This document shows, one piece after another, positions 18,251 through 21,859 of a stretch of DNA of 21,859 nucleotides. The notes under the pieces were generated by a model. That model worked only from the letters and a program-made list of their open reading frames with translations. It made no database searches and was not told where the DNA came from. The stretch's first letter is position 1. Every line of letters starts with the position of its first letter. This DNA is from Pleurocapsa sp. MO_226.B13 (GTDB lineage: Bacteria; Cyanobacteriota; Cyanobacteriia; Cyanobacteriales; Xenococcaceae): assembly GCA_030064795.1 (NCBI GenBank), contig JASJEI010000355.1, positions 1-21,859 of the forward strand, in the 5' to 3' direction. The translations under genes and the position numbers were made by a program.

Positions 18251-18700
18251 TTAGGGCACAAGGCCAGCCACGCGGGCGTGTGGTTCTGCTTGCTGAGTAC
18301 GGGCCACATATTGCAACGTAACCACTTTGCGTACGGCCAGGGCGCGCATATAGACCTGCTCAGCCAGGGCTTTATCGTTATCAAAGATCTTGAGGTTGTT
18401 TTGGATAAAAACCTTTTTAGGCGTATTAACGATCTGTAGAGCGGATTGAAAGCCGTTTTTCAATAATTCTATGGCGAGATCCTCTCTACCTTTGGGTACA
18501 ATTCGCAGCATACGCTGGTAGGCTTTGAGTAGATTTAACACCCTTTCTTTTTCCTCTTCAAGCCCAGTCCAGTTGTATTTGTCGACATTGGGGGTGTGCA
18601 GCAAATCTGCTTGGCGAAAGTCGACCCATTCATTTTTTCCAAGGAAATCGATCAGTTTTTGTAAATCTTCACTTGTTTCTTCGCTCATCAGCTCACTCAT
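18251..18700 (-). CDS. Small stand-alone TcA-like helical module protein (149 aa)
   Basis: The protein is predicted mostly helical, with no signal peptide or membrane segment. Residues 57-130 carry a pattern I recognise from inside large TcA-like proteins: LKAYQRMLRIVP (58-69), then LAIELLKNGFQSALQI (75-90), VFIQ (97-100), and AEQVYMRALA (113-122). There the pattern reads roughly 'LQRLxRLxP..xALLxxGFxSAxxI...F.....A..IYxRA'. Finding it as a separate gene, 102 bp upstream of and in line with the TcA gene, suggests gene fission or a detachable subunit that docks on the toxin shell. The start is supported by an AAGGAG site ten bases upstream. Family assignment is from memory of the pattern, not a search. 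Otherwise it is a hypothetical protein of the Tc locus. Confidence 0.85.
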   Translation of the reverse strand: MSELMSEETSEDLQKLIDFLGKNEWVDFRQADLLHTPNVDKYNWTGLEEEKERVLNLLKAYQRMLRIVPKGREDLAIELLKNGFQSALQIVNTPKKVFIQNNLKIFDNDKALAEQVYMRALAVRKVVTLQYVARTQQAEPHARVAGLVP

Positions 18701-18710
18701 ATCTGTTTTA

Positions 18711-18716
18711 CTCCTT
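18711..18716 (-). promoter_or_regulatory. Shine-Dalgarno site of the 149-aa gene
   Basis: On the minus strand AAGGAG ends ten bases before the ATG at 18700. This supports that start over the internal Met at codon 5. Confidence 0.75.
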
Positions 18717-18817
18717 GCTTGTTGTTAGTTCTGACCCACAGCGCGATATAGGGGTGTCCGAGGCTTAACGTCGGGACTTTCTTTGCTTCGATGACCTCAA
18801 TATAGCCAAATCCGCCA

Positions 18818-19024
18818 GCAGAAAAAATACCGAAAAGATCAGTTTTATTCAGGATTTAATTCAGGTCTAAATTAAGTCTTTAGAGGTTATAACCTTGCAC
18901 TTATTTAAGTCAACAAGGTTCTAAAACCCTTATCCTATCTATCCTACACTTTTATTAAGCAAGCCCTAGTTATAAAAGAAGGATAATGCCCGAATAAAAC
19001 TGAACTTTTCAGGATTTTTTCTGC
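18818..19024. mobile_element. 207-bp MITE-like element with 36-bp terminal inverted repeats
   Basis: The left arm 18818-18853 and the reverse complement of the right arm 18989-19024 agree at 32 of 36 positions. Shared blocks are GCAGAAAAAAT, GAAAAG and TCAGTTTTATTC. The 135-bp interior is A/T-rich, encodes nothing, and has nested palindromes (AGGTTATAACCT; TTATCCT paired with AGGATAA). This is the architecture of a non-autonomous miniature inverted-repeat element or foldback repeat. Flanking AGCCAAATCCGCC (18804-18816) and AGCCATTTCCGAC (19026-19038) are similar but too diverged to be called a target duplication with confidence. Its position means it may carry or alter the toxin promoter. Confidence 0.65.
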
Positions 19025-19131
19025 CAGCCATTTCCGACATCATAGGGATATATCTAACAGGACAGACATGCAATGAACAGTTCGGTTGGCAAAACAAAAA
19101 CAAAACTATTTTAAGACTATGGGCATTTTTT

Positions 19132-19359
19132 TTGAGTATATTGGAACCTTATGCAGAAGGCATCACCACAAAATGGCAAGCTATTGGTCTACCACTTCCT
19201 CCTTCAGAGCAGTTCATTCAACTAGAAGCTGCAACCGTGAAAAATACACTTGACATCGCTTATCCAGACCGAGACCAATTAAAAACAGAGGACGAAATAC
19301 TTGAGGGATTAAACACACTAATTGCTGAATTGCAAAAAACGTCAGCAGTTCCAGCATAG
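19132..19359 (+). CDS. Hypothetical 75-aa protein or C-terminal gene remnant (TTG start)
   Basis: I do not recognise this sequence. It has an amphipathic, coil-like C-terminus (DEILEGLNTLIAELQ) and a Pro-containing centre (GLPLPPSEQF). The TTG at 19132 has no ribosome-binding site. The frame is open much further upstream, back to about 18976 inside the inverted-repeat element, without any ATG or GTG. That pattern fits the 3' remnant of a longer gene cut by the element at least as well as a real small gene. Confidence 0.35.
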   Translation: MSILEPYAEGITTKWQAIGLPLPPSEQFIQLEAATVKNTLDIAYPDRDQLKTEDEILEGLNTLIAELQKTSAVPA

Positions 19360-19409
19360 TCCTCTTGTAGAATCTGACTAACTAAACACCAAAAAGGAGC
19401 ATCCTTCGA

Positions 19410-19550
19410 GTGATTCGCGTTCGCCTCTCTTCTCACTCCAAATTGATCAAGTCGAGCAAAAAAGCCATCCTAGAAAATAATTCTTACTTGGTGGGCGATC
19501 GCGACACTCCTTTAAAAGTTTACTCCGACTGGCTATTTTCGCCAAGATGA
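19410..19550 (+). CDS. Possible 46-aa small protein (GTG start)
   Basis: GTG at 19410 is preceded by AAGGAG (19394-19399) with a ten-base spacer. The frame encodes a basic peptide containing LVGDRDTPLKVYSDWLFSP and ends with TGA 27 bp before the next gene. The composition looks protein-like rather than random, so it may be a real leader gene of the cell-wall cluster or the N-terminal scrap of a broken gene. No family is recognised. Confidence 0.4.
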   Translation: MIRVRLSSHSKLIKSSKKAILENNSYLVGDRDTPLKVYSDWLFSPR

Positions 19551-19577
19551 AACATAGTAAATTCAAGGAGCAAAATA

Positions 19578-20534
19578 ATGGATTTGTATGAATTTTTTCG
19601 AGAAAAATTAGAATTTTCACCTGAAGCAATCAACGAAGAGCAAGAATTAGCCAAACACGTTCAAAAAGCATTAATTTGGTTTGATTTACTCGAACCACCT
19701 GCTGATGGTAAGTTTTGGACTATTTCTACTGAAGCATTTTTAGAATTTCAAAAGCTAATGGGTTTAGATGACCCGAACACTGGGGAACCAGGATTTTTGG
19801 GACCAAAAACAGCAAAGTTATTAATCGAAACTTCTCCAGACGATCCTCGTTTAAAACCGAAAGTAGACATTGATAGTTTAGATAACTCCTTGGCAAGTCG
19901 CATCATCAAGTATATGAAACACAAGGATTATTCGATCAATTTTAAACCTGGAGAATATAACATTGTTTATATTGAGGGGATGAATACCAACGGTATATTA
20001 AATCCAGATGACCCAGACCAATTTAACGACTTAAGAATCATAATCGAGTTCGATCGGGGAAAACCAGAAATTATCGGGATGTGGGAAGCTACAACAGAAC
20101 CAGGTAGATGGTATACCAATAATCCTATCAGTGCATATTCCAGAAGACATGGTGCAGCCAGAATTGAGTTTGGTCAGTACAAAGCTTGGCAAGTTGGAAT
20201 TCATGGTAATGCAGAGCCTCATGAAGCACTTGTTCAAAGAGGGAAAATTACAGTATGTAGAGATTTAAATAAAGATATGACTCGCACTGGTGATAAGAGA
20301 GACACCAACAATAACTTTTTTATCAATCAGCACTATGGCTATGATTATCCCCGCAAATCTATAAAAAAAGCTAGCGCAGGTTGCTTAGTAGGGCGCACGC
20401 GTCATGGTCATAAGGACTTTATGGCAATTATTAAACAGGATCGACGTTATCAAAAAAATAAAAATTACCTTTTCTCCACCACTATTATCCCAGGAGATGA
20501 TCTAGAACGAAAATTTCCATCTTCGCGATCGTAA
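19578..20534 (+). CDS. Peptidoglycan-binding domain protein with YkuD-like C-terminal domain
   Basis: Residues about 20-90 resemble a peptidoglycan-binding helical domain (AFLEFQKLMG at 53-62, GFLGPKTAKLL at 72-82). Residues about 105-310 match a domain I recall from cyanobacterial proteins (GMWEATTEPGRWYT; FGQYKAWQVG; SAGCLVGR; FSTTIIPGDDL). H209 (IHG), H252 (NQHYG) and S266-A-G-C269 look like the His and S-x-G-C elements of L,D-transpeptidase (YkuD) or related folds, so it probably acts on peptidoglycan. The exact reaction is inference. There is no Sec signal peptide, so export, if any, is non-classical or lysis-dependent. The start is supported by AAGGAG at 19565-19570, seven bases before the ATG. 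A weak promoter candidate is TTTAAA (19511-19516), 17 bp, TATTTT (19534-19539). It is divergent from the toxin locus. Confidence 0.85.
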   Translation: MDLYEFFREKLEFSPEAINEEQELAKHVQKALIWFDLLEPPADGKFWTISTEAFLEFQKLMGLDDPNTGEPGFLGPKTAKLLIETSPDDPRLKPKVDIDSLDNSLASRIIKYMKHKDYSINFKPGEYNIVYIEGMNTNGILNPDDPDQFNDLRIIIEFDRGKPEIIGMWEATTEPGRWYTNNPISAYSRRHGAARIEFGQYKAWQVGIHGNAEPHEALVQRGKITVCRDLNKDMTRTGDKRDTNNNFFINQHYGYDYPRKSIKKASAGCLVGRTRHGHKDFMAIIKQDRRYQKNKNYLFSTTIIPGDDLERKFPSSRS

Positions 20535-20569
20535 ATAGCTAATGGCGCTTTTGAAAGATTAGTCTGTCA

Positions 20570-20597
20570 TTGCATAACCCGATAGATCTAATAACAT
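20570..20597 (+). promoter_or_regulatory. Candidate sigma-70-type promoter of the SH3 protein gene
   Basis: TTGCAT (20570-20575), a 16-bp spacer, then TAACAT (20592-20597), each matching consensus at four of six positions. The predicted start lies about 20 nt before the ATG. It is weak evidence from position and sequence only. Confidence 0.3.
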
Positions 20598-20624
20598 ATC
20601 TACCTTCAACCTGAGATTAGTCAC

Positions 20625-21164
20625 ATGATAACTCAAGCCTATAATATAAAAATCATTCCTTCAATTACAGGATTAGTTTACTTCTTGGGTAATTTCCTAG
20701 CAATAGTTGGATGCCAACCCCCTGCTGCTGCACAAGAATGCCAAACCAAGGCTTATGTAGTTGATACCGATCCTCAAGGTCTTAATGTTCGGACTAAGCC
20801 TGATTCTCAAAGTGAAATTAGGGGAACTTTACCTTTGCATACAGAAGTAGATGTTTTCCAATATCAAGGCAACTGGCTTTTGGTCTCACCGATCGATCCT
20901 GAACTCCAAGAGGTTGATTTTAAGGGAGAAGGCTGGGTTTATGCTTCTCTTCTAGGCTTAAATACTCGTGGTTATAACAGTGATGGTGTTCCTCTGTATG
21001 CTGAACCTAATAAGACAAGTGAAGTAACAGGACATGCTAAATCCTCTAGTTCAGTCACCATGGTAAGTTGTTCTGGAGAGTGGGTATTAGTTAAGCAAAA
21101 GAATCTCCAAGGTTGGTTAGAGCCAGAAGAACAGTGTGCTGCTGCTCTGACTACTTGCCCTTAA
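20625..21164 (+). CDS. Exported protein with two bacterial SH3 (SH3b) domains
   Basis: The N-terminal hydrophobic stretch (about residues 9-29) ends in AIVGC with Cys30, which fits a lipobox; cleavage after the AAA-Q region (residues 34-37) by signal peptidase I is an alternative. SH3b domain 1 spans about 43-112 (GLNVRTKPDSQSEIRGTLP, then GNWLLVS and GWVYASLL). SH3b domain 2 spans about 121-172 (VPLYAEPNKTSEVTGH, then GEWVLVK and GWLEPEE). Such domains usually bind peptidoglycan or surface ligands in the periplasm. It follows the peptidoglycan-binding gene by 90 bp on the same strand. The ATG lacks a clear Shine-Dalgarno site, but no other start fits the signal sequence. No catalytic domain is present. 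Confidence 0.88.
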   Translation: MITQAYNIKIIPSITGLVYFLGNFLAIVGCQPPAAAQECQTKAYVVDTDPQGLNVRTKPDSQSEIRGTLPLHTEVDVFQYQGNWLLVSPIDPELQEVDFKGEGWVYASLLGLNTRGYNSDGVPLYAEPNKTSEVTGHAKSSSSVTMVSCSGEWVLVKQKNLQGWLEPEEQCAAALTTCP

Positions 21165-21359
21165 GTCAATCTCCTGAAAGACTGACACAGGTTCTAAAGC
21201 ACTTAATTATTGTCGGTTGGATTATGCGAACGCTAACCCAACGAAATCTCTGTCCCAGTCAGTTTTACTCAATAAATTTCTCAATTTAATCTTCTTGTTT
21301 TGATTATTAACCAAGTAAGTTGAATCACCAAAATCTTAATAATTTGCCGTTGATTAAAT
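21165..21359 (+). other. Intergenic spacer, A/T-rich, no gene seen
   Basis: Nothing coding is apparent. A weak stem (GTCA/TGAC around 21166-21188) follows the SH3 gene but has no T-run, so I do not call it a terminator. No ribosome-binding site precedes the ATG at 21360. Confidence 0.5.
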
Positions 21360-21761
21360 ATGAATAGAATTACCCAAAAATGGGGTGTAAATTTCTTATT
21401 AGCAATAACCATATTTCTCTGGGGAAACTTCATGGTGAAAGCTCAACAAAATCCACTAGTAAATAGCTCAACTAATAGTCAATGTTTGCTTGATTCCTCA
21501 CTAAAAGTTAAAGTTAAAGATGTTGCTCCTAAAAATAATTCAGACAGTAACATTAAGATGGGAAATACAATTATTGTTACTGTCTCAAAAATAAATGGAG
21601 AAGAGCTAGATTTAGATGCTGCCAAAAATGAAGGATTAATTACTCCTAATAATCTTATTCTATATTCAGGGTCTCCTCATCTAATTTTGTATAAAATTTA
21701 CTTGACAAAAGTTATCTTATATAATCTCTTTTTTAAGAACCTTCTCAAAAAGTCTGGGTGA
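21360..21761 (+). pseudogene. Signal-peptide protein with a replaced 3' half, probably truncated
   Basis: Residues 1-28 form a Sec signal peptide (hydrophobic FLLAITIFLWG core, cleavage after VKA). The mature part has 'MGNTIIVTVSKINGEELD' and then NNLILY at 97-102. In secreted cyanobacterial proteins that I recall, a beta-strand of this kind is followed by 'xDGxPLKG' and a longer beta domain. Here, from about codon 103 (near 21666), the sequence turns into a Leu/Ile/Lys/Tyr-rich tail to the TGA at 21759. The tail is coded by DNA that contains a promoter-like pair and the first arm of a strong hairpin. The simplest reading is insertion of foreign DNA near 21666. A short intact protein cannot be excluded. 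Confidence 0.55.
21697..21725 (+). promoter_or_regulatory. Promoter-like -35/-10 pair inside the disrupted 3' end
   Basis: TTTACT (21697-21702), a 17-bp spacer, then a perfect TATAAT (21720-21725). The predicted start near 21732 falls about 18 nt before the structured sequence at 21750, suggesting it drives that RNA. A TTGACA also occurs at 21702-21707, but only 12 bp from the -10. Confidence 0.5.
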
Positions 21762-21859
21762 ACTCGCCGCGAACAATTAAGGTTAGAGGTAAGCAGCTTC
21801 TGTCGGCGAGGGCATCCAGACTTCCCAGATTGGGCGGGAGCTGTTCAAATGAGCAGCTA
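21750..21859 (+). ncRNA. Candidate structured RNA or mobile-element end, cut by the window edge
   Basis: Bases 21750-21769 pair with 21804-21823 in 18 of 20 positions (11 bp including one G-U, two mismatches, 7 bp) around a 34-nt loop. Two smaller hairpins follow: CCCA-GAT-TGGG (21824-21834), and AGCTG (21839-21843) with CAGCT (21854-21858). Such consecutive stems are unusual for A/T-rich intergenic DNA here, and local G+C rises sharply at 21751. Candidates include a guide-type RNA of an IscB/TnpB (OMEGA/HEARO-like) element, an insertion-sequence end, or another cyanobacterial ncRNA. None is confirmed. Confidence 0.42.

Larger units (their letters stand above)
18701..19131. other. Intergenic region between the toxin locus and the plus-strand genes
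   Basis: No convincing gene is seen. It must contain the promoter of the minus-strand toxin locus, but I find no clear -35/-10 pair. The best A/T hexamers (TATATT near 18798-18803, TATATC near 18745-18750, read on the minus strand) lack good partners. The main structure is the 207-bp inverted-repeat element at 18818-19024. A perfect 12-bp palindrome, AGGTTATAACCT, lies inside it at 18883-18894 and is a possible operator. Confidence 0.5.

Noticed and set aside
18701..18810. Promoter of the toxin locus
   Set aside because: Several TATA-like hexamers occur on the minus strand, but none has a -35 partner good enough to report.
21702..21725. TTGACA with TATAAT as the promoter pair
   Set aside because: The spacing is only 12 bp. 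TTTACT at 21697-21702 gives the proper 17 bp.
21750..21859. Group II intron 5' end
   Set aside because: The GUGYG-type intron start and domain I hallmarks are not seen in the available bases.

Overview
The window most likely comes from a cyanobacterium. The HIP1 octamer GCGATCGC recurs in coding and non-coding DNA (for example near 1060, 1272, 2767, 3900, 3956, 6102, 7494, 14801 and 19495). A C/G-run palindromic repeat of a type common between cyanobacterial genes sits at 2585-2653, and the envelope gene at 19578-20534 has the look of a cyanobacterial family. The genus cannot be fixed from this sequence.

Minus strand, 18700 down to 289: a three-gene toxin-complex (Tc) locus. Its core (2717-18148) is one uninterrupted reading frame of 5143 codons for a giant TcA subunit. 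All TcA landmarks are present: the VRP1-like N-terminus, the neuraminidase-like region, the alpha-helical channel and the C-terminal TcB-binding domain. Length is about doubled by two blocks of hemopexin-like repeats, about 23 and 12 repeats by eye. Upstream is a 149-aa gene (18251-18700) that resembles a helical module normally fused inside TcA-like proteins. Downstream is a 743-aa gene (289-2520), behind a near-perfect ribosome-binding site, for a highly basic protein with ten 'YLP[RK]..xAT' repeats in alternating types. I do not recognise it. No TcB or TcC (Rhs-type cocoon) gene is visible.

18701-19577 separates this locus from plus-strand genes. It holds a 207-bp inverted-repeat element (18818-19024), a weak TTG-start frame that may be a gene remnant, and a 46-codon ORF with a good ribosome-binding site.

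Plus strand, 19578 to the right edge: a cytoplasmic-looking or non-classically exported peptidoglycan-binding protein with a YkuD-like S-x-G-C motif, a secreted or lipoprotein double bacterial-SH3 protein, and a signal-peptide protein whose 3' half looks replaced by foreign DNA. Just past its disrupted end are a promoter-like pair (21697-21725) and a strong multi-hairpin sequence that starts about 18 nt after the predicted transcription start and runs off the window. This is probably the edge of a mobile element or of a structured RNA.

Working picture (inference): the minus-strand cluster makes a very large hemopexin-decorated Tc injection toxin plus two accessory proteins. The neighbouring cell-wall genes could be unrelated, or could help such a complex leave the cell.
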